Below are positions 1-8,335 of a DNA stretch of 64,000 bases, piece after piece. Location: assembly GCF_018141105.1 (NCBI RefSeq), contig NZ_CP054839.1, positions 6,203,411 through 6,267,410 of the forward strand, in the 5' to 3' direction. The notes under the pieces are model-generated. The model saw only the letters and a program-made list of their open reading frames with translations, made no database searches and was not told the DNA's origin. The stretch is from Saccharopolyspora erythraea (GTDB taxonomy: Bacteria > Actinomycetota > Actinomycetes > Mycobacteriales > Pseudonocardiaceae). Numbering within the stretch: the stretch's first letter is position 1; every line of letters begins with the position of its first letter. The translations under genes were made by a program, and so were the position numbers.

Positions 1-18
1 TCCGGTGGATCGGGAAGG

Positions 19-1254
19 TCAGCGGGTCGCGTGTGCGGCCAGCGTTCGAGCGGCGAGAAGTGCCAGCGCGGCGGCTTGGTCGCTGAGGACGGCGTCGTCG
101 AACACCGCGTGCGGGGAGTGGTTCGGCGCAGGAGTCCCGTCGAGGTCGGGTGGACTCGCCAGCAGCATCAGCATCATTGCCGGCACGCGCTGAGCGACGC
201 AGGAGAAGTCCTCCGCGCCCATGGTGGGATGCGGTATCTCGACGACCCGGGCGCCGACGCCGCCCGCAGGACCTCAAGAGCGCGCTCCGTGGTCGCCTGG
301 TTCGTTGACGACGCTCGGGTAGCCGGTGGTGATCTTCGCGGTGGCAGTGGCAGCGTGCGCCTCGGCGATCCCAGCTACGACACCGGGCAACTCCGCCTCG
401 AGCCTGGCCAGCGCCTCGGGGGACGTGGTTCGCACGGTTCCGCTGAGGCGGGCGGCGGCGGGGATGACATTGTTGGCTCCCGTTCCCGCGGCGAGGTTGG
501 TCACCGACAGCACCATCGGGTCGAAGGCGTCGAATCGGCGTGTGACGAAGGACTGCAGGCCCAGCACGACCTCGGCCGGCACCGGCACCGGGTCGACGGC
601 CTCGTGCGGCCGCGAGCCGTGGCCTCCACGACCGCATACCTCGACCGAGAACGTGCTCGAACTGGCGGTGGCCGTGCCGGATCTGGTCAGGAATGTGCAA
701 CGAGGGCCGGGGCCGACATGCACGGCGTACGCCGCGACCGGAGGCTCATCGGTCAGGTCGAGCAGCCCTTCGTCCAGCATGAGCGAGGCGCCTGCGCACC
801 CTTCCTCGCCGGGCTGGAACATGAACACCACGTTGCCGACGAGCTCGTCGCGGTGCGAGTGCAAGAGGTGTGCGGCGCCCACGAGCCCGGCCACGTGCAG
901 GTCGTGGCCGCAGGCGTGCATGGCGCCGTTGTTCGATCGGTACGGCACACCGGTCGCTTCCTGCAGCGGCAGGGCGTCCATGTCGGCGCGCAACAGCACT
1001 GTCGGGCCCGGACTTGTGCCCCGCAGGAGCGCGACCACAGAGCTCGAGTCCGTTCCGGTGTGCAACTCCAGTTCGAGCGGGGCGAGCGCCCCCAGCACCC
1101 TCCGTTGCGTCTCCGGCAGGTGCAGGCCCAGCTCGGGATCGGCATGGCTCGCCCGTCGGAGCACCACGAGTGCGGGTAGCAGTACCTGCGCCTGGGCGAT
1201 GAAGCGCTCGGCCAGCGCAGCCGCGGAGTGGGGGTCATCATCAGCGATCGCCAC
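19..1254 (-). pseudogene. M20-family amidohydrolase, frame-disrupted
   Basis: Metal-dependent amidohydrolase of the M20/hippurate-hydrolase type, which cleaves amide bonds of N-acyl amino acids in the cytoplasm. Metal-site motifs are visible: RADMDALPLQE, HACGHDLHVAGL and FQPGEEGCAGA, with GAEDFS near the C terminus. The chosen start is a GTG at 1254 with GGAG 7 nt upstream. The frame is closed by a stop at 274-276. Between about 300 and 262 the homologous reading lies in another frame (NEPATTERALEVLRAA), after which the original frame resumes with PHPTMGAEDFS and ends at 19. This needs two compensating indels about 40 bp apart. It could be real decay or local sequence error. It diverges from the TetR gene, its likely regulator. 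Confidence 0.75.
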
Positions 1255-1538
1255 AGACACACTCCAGAATCGAACAGAACGTATGTTTTTGAACTGAATG
1301 TATGAGATCGTAGGATGAGTCACGCCGATGGTCAATGCGCTTCAACCACCTGGGGTCGCCGCCGCGGCGGTGGCGACGTCTTCGGGCCGGGTCTTCGGGC
1401 GCGGGGCCGCGTCCCCGGTTGACACCAGTGCCGACCGCGGTCTCGGCGCGCTGCCCTTCGCGCCGCCACCCACGCCGGGTGGGGAATCATGAGAGCGAGA
1501 CCCACCGAACCGAGGAGCCGATGGAGAGGAGCCGGGCC

Positions 1539-2144
1539 ATGCCACCGCAGTCCGGAGGCGGCGACCGGCGGGTGCGCCGCACCCGCCGCGCGATCCGCGA
1601 GGCGCTCATCGAGCTGTGCAACGAACAGAGCTTCGGTTCGCTCACCGTCGAGGACCTCCTCGACCGCGCGGACGTGGCGAGGGCGACCTTCTACGCCCAC
1701 TACCGGGCCAAGGAAGACGTCCTCCTCGACATCGTGCGTTCGCTCACGGCCGATCGGGCTGCGTGGGTGGCGGAGTACGAGGCGCAGCATCCTGACGGCT
1801 TCACCGGCGACCCTCTGCGCAGCATCTTCACGCACGCCGAGAAGAACGAGGCGGTCTACCGGGTGATCCTCCAAGGCGCCGGCGACGGCCGCCCGCTCCG
1901 CGAGTTCTACGAACGCGCCAGCGACGAAGCCGAGGCGCTGTTCCGGACACGTGCCGAACAATCCGGCCACACCCCGCGCATCCCCGTGGAATTCGTCGCG
2001 CGCGCGTGGGCGGGCGAGCTGATCGGGGCGCTCGCGTGGTGGCTCAAGGGCGACACGGGATATACAGCCGACCAGGTAGCCACCATGCTCAGCGACCTCT
2101 CGGCACACGGACGCCGCTGGGCCGCGGGACCCGCATCCGGATGA
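1539..2144 (+). CDS. TetR/AcrR-family transcriptional regulator
   Basis: One-component repressor, about 201 aa. The N-terminal helix-turn-helix reads SLTVEDLLDRADVARATFY, followed by the usual HYRAKEDVL junction into an all-helical ligand-binding region with a typical C-terminal TetR domain (WAGELIGALAWWLKG). I chose ATG 1539 because AGGAG lies 7 nt upstream; ATG 1521 is in frame but its purine run is too close. It is divergent from the amidohydrolase gene, which suggests local control of that gene and of itself. The inducer is unknown. Confidence 0.85.
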   Translation: MPPQSGGGDRRVRRTRRAIREALIELCNEQSFGSLTVEDLLDRADVARATFYAHYRAKEDVLLDIVRSLTADRAAWVAEYEAQHPDGFTGDPLRSIFTHAEKNEAVYRVILQGAGDGRPLREFYERASDEAEALFRTRAEQSGHTPRIPVEFVARAWAGELIGALAWWLKGDTGYTADQVATMLSDLSAHGRRWAAGPASG

Positions 2145-2183
2145 GGCGTCAGGACCGCGACCTGGCGACGAGTCAGTATCGCG

Positions 2184-2330
2184 CTCAACCGTGGGCCGGA
2201 TCGGAAGGCGTTCGGGCTCAAGCCGCATCAGGTTGACACCTTCGAGTTGTCCATCGATCCGCAGTCGAACAGGGTCCGTGATGTGGTCGGGTTGTATCTG
2301 GATCGCCGGACAAGGCGCTGGTCCTGCGTG
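2184..2330 (+). pseudogene. IS630-family transposase fragment
   Basis: A short internal piece of an IS630-type transposase. The read-through LKPHQVDTFELSIDPQ followed by VRDVVGLYLD is characteristic of the segment just before the first catalytic Asp of this family. The next family-like piece (PDKALVL) lies one frame over, so a frameshift follows immediately. Neither ends nor catalytic residues remain. The rest of 2145-2560 shows nothing I can support as a gene. Confidence 0.65.
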
Positions 2331-2628
2331 CCCGCCTGTCTGAGGCGGTCCAACAACGTGCGGCGGCTGTGGTGTTCGCCCTGCGTGGCGGGCACCGCAA
2401 CGACGTTCTGGAGCCAACGCCGGCCGACACGAGCGCTCCGGAACCGGTGACGGCAGGCGCGGAGCGCGCTGGGGGCTGATGTGCTCGCGCCGTGGACCTT
2501 TCTCGGGCCCGTCCCGGCCACCACTGACCTGCACCTGGTGCGCGCGTTGATCAGAAGCAGGGGGCTGCTGCAGGGATGTGTGACAGCCGAGATGGCTTGC
2601 CTGTGTGGCGGGCTGGAAGGATGTCGCT

Positions 2629-2922
2629 GTGCCCAAGCCTTATCCCCGTGAGTTCCGCGACGACGTCGTGCGAGTGGCCCGCAACCGCGAGGCCGGTGTG
2701 ACTCTGGCGCAGGTGGCCAGGGATTTCGGGATTCACGAGATGACGTTGCAGAAGTGGCTGCGTGCCGCTGATGTGGAAGCCGGTGTGAAACCGGGCGCGG
2801 ACTCCGAGCAGGCTCGTGAGCTGCGGGAGCTCAAGCGCCGGAACCGGTTGTTGGAGCAGGAGAACGAGGTGTTGCGGCGGGCGGCGGCGTATCTGTCGCA
2901 GGGCAATCTGCCGGGAAAATGA
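2629..2922 (+). CDS. IS3-family transposase OrfA
   Basis: Helix-turn-helix protein of about 97 aa that recognises the element's ends. The start YPREFRDDVVRVARN and the HTH DFGIHEMTLQKWL are classical for IS3 OrfA, followed by a leucine-zipper-like coiled coil (ELKRRNRLLEQENEVLRRA). GTG 2629 is preceded by GGAAGGA at 7 nt. The stop overlaps the orfB ATG (ATGA). The A-rich run just before the stop could also allow a -1 shift giving the OrfAB fusion transposase, as in many IS3 elements. Confidence 0.88.
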   Translation: MPKPYPREFRDDVVRVARNREAGVTLAQVARDFGIHEMTLQKWLRAADVEAGVKPGADSEQARELRELKRRNRLLEQENEVLRRAAAYLSQGNLPGK

Positions 2923-3809
2923 TGTACCCGCTCGTGGGTGAGCTGGCCGCCGACGGGATTCCCGTGGCGGTGACGTGCCGGGTACTCAAGCTCCACCGCC
3001 AGCACTACTACCGGTGGAGGACCCAACCGGTCACCGATACCGAACTGGCCGAGGCGTATGTGGCCAACGCCGTGTTCGACGCCCACCGGGATGATCCGGA
3101 GTTCGGATACCGACTGCTGGCCGACGAGGCACGGGCGGCCGGGCACTCGGCGGCCGAGCGCACGATCTGGCGGATCTGCTCGAACAACGGCTGGTGGAGC
3201 GTGTTCGGCAAGAAGAAAACCCGAAGCACACAGCGTCGCGTCGCGGGGCCGGCACATGACGATCTCGTGCGCCGTGATTTCACCGCCGAGGGCCCGAACC
3301 GGTTGTGGCTGACGGACTTGACCGAGCATGCCACCGGGGAGGGCAAGCTGTATTTGTGTGCGATCAAGGACGTGTGGTCCAACAGGATCGTGGGCTACTC
3401 GATGGCCGACCGGATGGAATCGGCGATCGTGGTCACCGCTCTGGATTCGGCCGTCGCTCGTCGTGGCGCCGACGGCCACCGCGTGACCGGGTGCGTGCTG
3501 CACAGCGACCGCGGTGGGCAGTTTCGGTCACGCAGGCTGCACCAAGCTCTGTTCCGGCACCGCCTCCGCGGCTCGATGGGCCAAGTCGGATCAGCTGGCG
3601 ATAACGCCGCCATGGAAAGCTTCTACTCGCTGCTGCAGCACAACGTCCTCAACCGGCGCCGCTGGAACACGCGTGAGGAGCTGCGGGTCGCGATCGTGCG
3701 CTGGATCGAGCGCACCTACCACCGCCGACGCCGCCAACCACGACTCGGACGCCTGACCCCGATCGAGTTCGAGACAATCATGACCAAGACCGCCAACCAG
3801 GCGGCCTAA
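2919..3809 (+). CDS. IS3-family transposase OrfB (DDE integrase)
   Basis: Catalytic subunit, 296 aa, with an rve integrase core. An N-terminal HTH_21-like region (YVANAVFDAHRDDPEFGYR) precedes the DDE residues in LWLTDLTEH, LHSDRGGQF and NAAMESFYS. The C-terminal YHRRRRQPRLGRLTPIEFE is also family-typical. The frame is intact and ends just before the right inverted repeat. It is translated by coupling or frameshift from orfA. Confidence 0.92.
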   Translation: MMYPLVGELAADGIPVAVTCRVLKLHRQHYYRWRTQPVTDTELAEAYVANAVFDAHRDDPEFGYRLLADEARAAGHSAAERTIWRICSNNGWWSVFGKKKTRSTQRRVAGPAHDDLVRRDFTAEGPNRLWLTDLTEHATGEGKLYLCAIKDVWSNRIVGYSMADRMESAIVVTALDSAVARRGADGHRVTGCVLHSDRGGQFRSRRLHQALFRHRLRGSMGQVGSAGDNAAMESFYSLLQHNVLNRRRWNTREELRVAIVRWIERTYHRRRRQPRLGRLTPIEFETIMTKTANQAA

Positions 3810-4000
3810 CCACCTGTCACCAAACCCTGCAGCAGCCCCCAGTGGGTGCGCGCCGGATGCTTCGGTGCCGGTGGCTTGAACACACTGGGGGCTGTGCGCA
3901 GCGGGACCGCGCTGCACCCCAGCTTTGGTGTCGCAGGACGTCGGTTCCTCGAAGTAGCGGTCGAGAGTGAATCGGCGACCCTGGTGAGCGGAACGGCCGC

Positions 4001-4603
4001 TCAGTGCGCCCGCGCCGGTTCGCTCTCACTCCGGCGGGCCTGCGGCACGACCGCCACCGTCAGCGCCTCGACCAGGTCGAGGGCCTCCGCAGCTCCGCCG
4101 ACGACGTGGCACAGGTCCGTGCGCCGCGCGAACCCGCGTCGGGCAAGTCCGTCCACCATGTCCAGGAACGGATCCCAGTCACCGGCGACGTCGATCAGCA
4201 CCAGCGGGCCGACGTCCAGACCGAGCGCGGCCATCGACAGCACCTCGACGACCTCGTCGACCGTGCCGTAGCCGCCGGGCAGGGCGATGAACGCGTCGGC
4301 ACCGCCGATCATCATCCGCTTGCGGTCGAACAGGTCGCCGGTGAGCACCAGTTCCTGGCTGGGCAGATCGTCGGTCATCTCCCTGGCTCGCAGAAACTCC
4401 GGGATGACGCCGAGGATGTGGCCACCGCCCGCCGCCGTGCTGCGAGCGACGGCGCCCATCACACCCACCCCGCCCGCGCCGTAAACCAGGCGGTGACCCC
4501 TCTCGGCAAGCAGTCGTCCGAGGTCACCGCCCACGTCGAGGTAGCGCGGTGAGTTCCCGGTCGATGCGCCGCAGAAGACACCGACCGACAGCTTGGCCGT
4601 CAT
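4001..4603 (-). CDS. LOG-family (TIGR00730) nucleotide-processing protein
   Basis: Rossmann-fold protein of about 200 aa. The family signature GGxGTxxE is present as PGGYGTVDEVVE, with FDRKRMMI just before it. LOG proteins hydrolyse nucleoside 5'-monophosphates to base plus ribose phosphate; in plants and Mycobacterium they release cytokinins. ATG 4603 is preceded by GGGGGAG at 5 nt. The start lies only 11 nt beyond the stop of the P450 gene, so it is very probably the last gene of the CDPS-P450 operon. Whether it takes part in that pathway, for example by supplying or removing a purine, is open. Confidence 0.82.
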   Translation of the reverse strand: MTAKLSVGVFCGASTGNSPRYLDVGGDLGRLLAERGHRLVYGAGGVGVMGAVARSTAAGGGHILGVIPEFLRAREMTDDLPSQELVLTGDLFDRKRMMIGGADAFIALPGGYGTVDEVVEVLSMAALGLDVGPLVLIDVAGDWDPFLDMVDGLARRGFARRTDLCHVVGGAAEALDLVEALTVAVVPQARRSESEPARAH

Positions 4604-4614
4604 GTCGCTCCCCC

Positions 4615-5790
4615 TCACCAGATCACCGGAAGCCGTTCCGGCACCCGCTTGATGAACCAGGTCCGCCAGACCAGCGTCTCCACCGGAACCGCGAGTCGGA
4701 GCCGTGGCAGCCGCTCCAACAGCGCCGACAGCGCGACCTTGGCGTGCACGCGACCCAGCGACGACGCAGGGCAGAAGTGGCGGCCGCCGCCGAAGGCCAG
4801 ATGCGGGGTCGGCGCGCGGTCGAGGTCGATGCGGTCCGGGTCGGAGAACACCGCCGGGTCGTGGTTGGCGCCCTCGACCAGTACCAGCACCAGCTCGCCC
4901 CGTCGGACGAGCACGTCGCCGAGCGGCACGTCCTCGGTCGCCACCCGCGGCAGGCCGTCGCCGATCGACAGGGTCCAGCGCAGCATCTCCTCGACGGCCC
5001 GGTCCATGCGGTCGGGGCTGGCGCGCAGTTCCTCGACCAGTTCCGGGCGTTGCAGCAGCAGGAGGATCGCGTGCAGCAGGAATGCCGAGGTGCTGACCGC
5101 GCCCGCTCCGAACATCGACATCGCCACCGTCGCCAACATGTCGTCGGTGAGCTCGGCGGTGCCGCGCAGTGCGGCGAACCGGCCGAGCAGTCCGGAGGCA
5201 GGGCCCGAGCGCAGCACCTCGACGATGTGGCGGTGGTCCTTGTGCCAGTTCACCGCCGAGCCTTCGAACGGGACCGGGCTGGTCACGAACGCGATGTCGA
5301 TGCCGGTCATCAGCCGCCGCCAGTCCTGGGCGGGCAACCCGACGATGTCACAAAGCACGGTCGCGGAGTACGGCTCGGTGAACCCGTGGTGCAGCTCGAC
5401 CGGCGGCCCTTCCCGGAGCAGATCATCCAGCAGCGCGTGTGCCCGCTCCCGCATTCGCGCGATCGCTTCCGGCGACGCCCGCAGCGCCTTCATGACCGCG
5501 GTGCGCAGCCCCGAGCTGTTGATGTTGCCCATGTTGTTGACGACCTCAGGCGGGATCGTCAGGGCGTACTGGCGGGGAACTCCTGCGGCAGCGGTCTCCT
5601 TCAGGCTAAACCGTTCGTCTTCGAGCACCTGCTTGCACAGCGCATAGCTGGAAACCAGCCAGGCCGGGTCGCCGGTCATCGTCCGTACCCGCGCGACCGG
5701 CTCGTGCTCACGCAGATGCGCGCACTCGCGCGGCACCAGGTCGCCCCGCCGGGAAAACGGGAAGTCGATCTCGGTGCGGGACAGCGTCAT
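4615..5790 (-). CDS. Cytochrome P450 of the CYP121 type
   Basis: Heme monooxygenase-fold enzyme, 391 aa, resembling Mycobacterium tuberculosis CYP121, which couples the two tyrosine rings of cyclo(Tyr-Tyr) to make mycocyclosin. The likeness extends over the whole protein: PPEVVNNMGNIN, MFGAGAVST, LVLVLVEGAN and the C-terminal VPERLPVIW all match what I recall of CYP121. The heme ligand is the Cys in FGGGRHFCPASS, about residue 340. Of the CYP121 substrate contacts, the Phe and Trp in IAFVTS and VNWHKD are kept, but the C-terminal QR pair (Q385/R386) reads IK at residues 380-381. The ATG overlaps the CDPS stop (ATGA), so the two are translationally coupled. Confidence 0.88.
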   Translation of the reverse strand: MTLSRTEIDFPFSRRGDLVPRECAHLREHEPVARVRTMTGDPAWLVSSYALCKQVLEDERFSLKETAAAGVPRQYALTIPPEVVNNMGNINSSGLRTAVMKALRASPEAIARMRERAHALLDDLLREGPPVELHHGFTEPYSATVLCDIVGLPAQDWRRLMTGIDIAFVTSPVPFEGSAVNWHKDHRHIVEVLRSGPASGLLGRFAALRGTAELTDDMLATVAMSMFGAGAVSTSAFLLHAILLLLQRPELVEELRASPDRMDRAVEEMLRWTLSIGDGLPRVATEDVPLGDVLVRRGELVLVLVEGANHDPAVFSDPDRIDLDRAPTPHLAFGGGRHFCPASSLGRVHAKVALSALLERLPRLRLAVPVETLVWRTWFIKRVPERLPVIW

Positions 5791-6548
5791 GAGTGGAGAT
5801 CCCCTTCTGCAGCGGTGTTCTCGCCGGGGTCGCGCTGGCCGGGGATTCCCGGCGGGCGGACGAGGAGGTAGCCCTGGTTGTCGACGGCCCGCAGACCTTC
5901 GCGCGAGGAGAACAGCACGGGGGTCAGCGGCATCAGTGTGTGGTAGCAGGAGGCTGAGGAACCGACCCCGAGAATGCTCGGCGTGTCGACGAAGAACGGC
6001 ATCTCGGCGAGCAGGTAGTCCATTCCGGACCGGTGTTGTTCGGGTGTTGGCCGGCTACCGCCGGGAATCTTCCCGGCGATGAACTGGTCGACCATCTTCT
6101 CGCAGGCGGACCGGAGCACGTCGTCGCTCCGGACGGATTGTTCAACTGTTCTGTGCAGATCGCGATAGGCGGGCGTGGACAAGAAATCGGAAAGAGCGCT
6201 CACTCCGATCCGAGCGGCGGTGCACTCCAGTTGCTCCATCGCCCGTCTTATCCTTCGCCGAACACCTTCCAGTTCTTTTCTCGATTTCCTCCTGGCATGC
6301 CCGGGGGTGTAACCGATAGCGGTGAGCACCGCCTCGAGGTGCATGTCGGCGTAGACGATGTCGATTGACTCGAAGAATCGGTCCGCCCAGCAGGCGAGCG
6401 CGGCCAGGCGATGGCGGCTGAAGTAGCTGTTTCCGGGACTGACACCGATGAGCGCGTGATCCCCGCGCTCCCAGATCGACCTGCAACGGTTGGTGAACGG
6501 CACGGTTTCCAACTCATGCCCGATGACGGAGACGGTGGACCCGACCAC
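5787..6548 (-). CDS. tRNA-dependent cyclodipeptide synthase (NYH type)
   Basis: Uses two aminoacyl-tRNAs to make a 2,5-diketopiperazine. Starting from the GTG at 6548, preceded by a GGGGGG run 6 nt upstream, the protein has 253 aa and its key residues fall at AlbC numbering: nucleophile Ser37 in GVSPGNSYFS, Asn40, Tyr178 and Glu182 in MDYLLAEMPFF, and Tyr202-His203 in SCYH. N40/Y202/H203 place it in the NYH subfamily. The closest remembered relative is M. tuberculosis Rv2275 (cyclodityrosine synthase), given VSPGNSYFSR and the C-terminal NQG motif. An in-frame extension runs upstream to 6863 and could add an N-terminal tail, as in Rv2275. It leads the CDPS-P450-LOG operon. The product is inferred to be cyclo(Tyr-Tyr) or similar. 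Confidence 0.9.
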   Translation of the reverse strand: MVGSTVSVIGHELETVPFTNRCRSIWERGDHALIGVSPGNSYFSRHRLAALACWADRFFESIDIVYADMHLEAVLTAIGYTPGHARRKSRKELEGVRRRIRRAMEQLECTAARIGVSALSDFLSTPAYRDLHRTVEQSVRSDDVLRSACEKMVDQFIAGKIPGGSRPTPEQHRSGMDYLLAEMPFFVDTPSILGVGSSASCYHTLMPLTPVLFSSREGLRAVDNQGYLLVRPPGIPGQRDPGENTAAEGDLHS

Positions 6549-7005
6549 AATCTTCCCCCCTCTCTTCCGGAGCGCGCGAAGAAACTGACCGACTTTGCCA
6601 GGATGGCAGAGACGCGCGTACGGCACCGCCGCTACGGGCACGATGCGCCCGGAAGAGGGGATGAATCGGCAAATGCGGTGAAGGAAGCTACTTTCGGTAC
6701 ATGCGCGTTTCCGGAGCGCGGCACCCGTTGGGACAGAATCGGAAACTCTTTCGGCGCTAGAATTTTGGATGTCGTCTGACCCCGGACATGCCTCGATGAA
6801 ATCGGCGACATCATCGGACGTGGCGGTCGAGCTGCGAGCACGCAGGGACGGTCGAGCGGGCAACCCTGCAGCACCATGTCAGCGCCGGCAGACGTACCAC
6901 TTGCCGGGCAGCGACGGGAGATATTGGCTTCAGCAGCGACGTGGGCGATCAGAGGGCCGGAGTGCACCCGCACGCACAGCCGCCGGCGTCCATGCAGTGC
7001 GAGGG
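6549..7005. other. Intergenic stretch, no supported gene
   Basis: About 455 bp between the CDPS start and a pncA remnant. It should contain the CDPS operon promoter on the minus strand. No convincing -35/-10 pair, repeat or protein-like reading was found, apart from the possible N-terminal extension of CDPS down from 6863. Confidence 0.5.
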
Positions 7006-7212
7006 TCAGGAGTGCACGAAGTCCGGGCGCTCCGAGAAGTGAGCGCCCGGGTCGATGTGGTGGTCGCGCGTGGCGACGACGAAGCTGTAGCCCGTCTGCC
7101 CGTTCACGAAGTCGGCGATGGCAGCAGCCACGTCCGCGCCGCCGGACACGGGAACGCTGCCGCCCTCGCAGAAGTCGATCTGCACGTCGATGACGATCAA
7201 AGCTCGGTTCAA
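7006..7212 (-). pseudogene. pncA: Nicotinamidase/pyrazinamidase (pncA) N-terminal fragment
   Basis: Only the first ~65 residues of an isochorismatase-fold nicotinamidase remain: RALIVIDVQIDFCEGGSVPV with the catalytic Asp of DVQxDF, and ATRDHHIDPGAHFS with the metal-site Asp and His residues. The frame then stops at 7006. The catalytic Lys and Cys segments are missing. No ribosome-binding site is seen before the TTG at 7212. It is a deletion remnant, bordered on the right by about 240 bp (7213-7453) with nothing recognisable. Confidence 0.7.
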
Positions 7213-7453
7213 AGGATGACCGAGCGCCCCTCCCAACTTGCCGGGGGTCTGTTCGACCCAGCGGATTGCCCGCAAATCGATGCTTCGGCAGGTTCGATCG
7301 CGACCGGGCGAGGCTGGCCTTGAACGCCGGACAGGTCGCATGGGATGCCGATGGGTCACGATCGGCGAAGGCGACTTCGCCGCTCAGGTCGAGCAGTGCT
7401 ACCTCAGCATCGGCACCGCCTCGGAAAAGATCTGACGCGTGCGGACTCCTGTT

Positions 7454-8335
7454 TCAGGCGGCCGGCGCCTTCGCCGGTACGGGGATGGGCTCAAGCTCGG
7501 ATGCTCCCCGCCTTCTGGCCAGAACCGCGCAGACGACGAGTTGGAGCAGGTGGTAGAGCATGACGGGGAGCACGATGAGGCCCACGGTCGCACTGGGGAA
7601 GAGCACGCTGGCGATGGGCAGGCCGCTGGCCAGGATCTTGACCGACGATGGCGTTCTCGTCCTGCCGCCAAGGGATTCCATGGCGCGTGGCCTGCTCCGT
7701 CCAGCGGGCGCGACGCGCACTCGACGAGATGCTCGTGGAGGGCATCCCGACCGTGTTGCCGTTCCACCGGGCGGTCCTGCGCGACCCCGCGCCTCGCCGC
7801 CCCCGGCGGCGGCGAGGCGCTCGATGACGTCCTTCTCCCGCGTCATCCCGGCCAGCGCGTCCCACCGGCCGGGCGGCAGCAGCTGCCCGCCCAGCTCCTC
7901 CAGCACGCCGAAGTCCGCAGGGTCGAGGTCTTCGACCTTCTCGAAGTAGGTGAGGTCGGTGCGCGGCCGGTAGCCGCAGTTGACCATCGCCTTGAAACCA
8001 GCCGCGCCCTCAGGCACCAGGCTCGTGATGCGGTGCACACCCTGACCGCGCAGCTTCTTCTCCAGCTCGCCCAGCAGCGCGCTGCCGATGCCGCGGTTGC
8101 GCCACCGCGCGTCGAGGGCGAACATCGCCAGCCAGGCGCGCTCGCCCTCCACCTTGGCGGCCGCCATGCCGACCACGTCCTGCTGCACGACCGCCACCAT
8201 CGCCGGATGACCGGCCCGAGCGATCGAGACCACCTCGGCGGCCGAGAACACCGGCTCTCCACCCTCCCGGCTCTGGTCCCAGATGTGGATCGCCTGGTCG
8301 AGGTCGTTATCGTAAAACTCGCGTACCCGCCGCAA
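7454..8335 (-). pseudogene. GNAT acetyltransferase fused to a sodium/bile-acid symporter tail
   Basis: One open frame of ~293 aa made of two unrelated pieces. The first ~175 residues form a GNAT domain (acetyl-CoA site RWRNRGIGSALLGELE) ending in [19 protein letters not shown]. That is the linker which, in many actinomycetes, leads into an AAA+ ATPase domain; the ATPase is absent. After ~50 residues of unstructured GC-rich reading, the frame enters ILASGLPIASVLFP and VGLIVLPVMLYHLLQLVVCAVLARR, the last membrane segments of a BASS/SBF transporter. A deletion joining two genes is the simplest explanation. The TTG start at 8335 overlaps the mftF stop. Function is doubtful. Confidence 0.6.

Larger units (their letters stand above)
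2561..3839 (+). mobile_element. Complete IS3-family insertion sequence
   Basis: About 1.28 kb. It is bounded by imperfect inverted repeats, left end GGGGCTGCTGCAGGG and right end its complement, with similarity continuing inward to GTGACAG. The bases flanking both ends read CAG, consistent with a 3-bp target duplication. It carries the orfA/orfB pair with an ATGA overlap. Because termini, both frames and the DDE residues are all present, it looks recently active compared with the other IS relics in the window. Confidence 0.85.

Noticed and set aside
1335-1538. N-terminal 68-residue extension of the TetR protein
   Set aside because: Arg/Pro-rich low-complexity reading without family similarity; a far better ribosome-binding site precedes ATG 1539.
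2900-2925. Programmed -1 frameshift in the IS3 element
   Set aside because: An A-run precedes the orfA stop, but the ATGA overlap alone can explain orfB translation, so it is noted only as an option in the orfA entry.
6549-7005. Open minus-strand frame continuing upstream of the CDPS GTG to 6863
   Set aside because: Not annotated as coding because the GTG at 6548 has a good ribosome-binding site and gives exact AlbC numbering; a longer N terminus as in Rv2275 remains possible.
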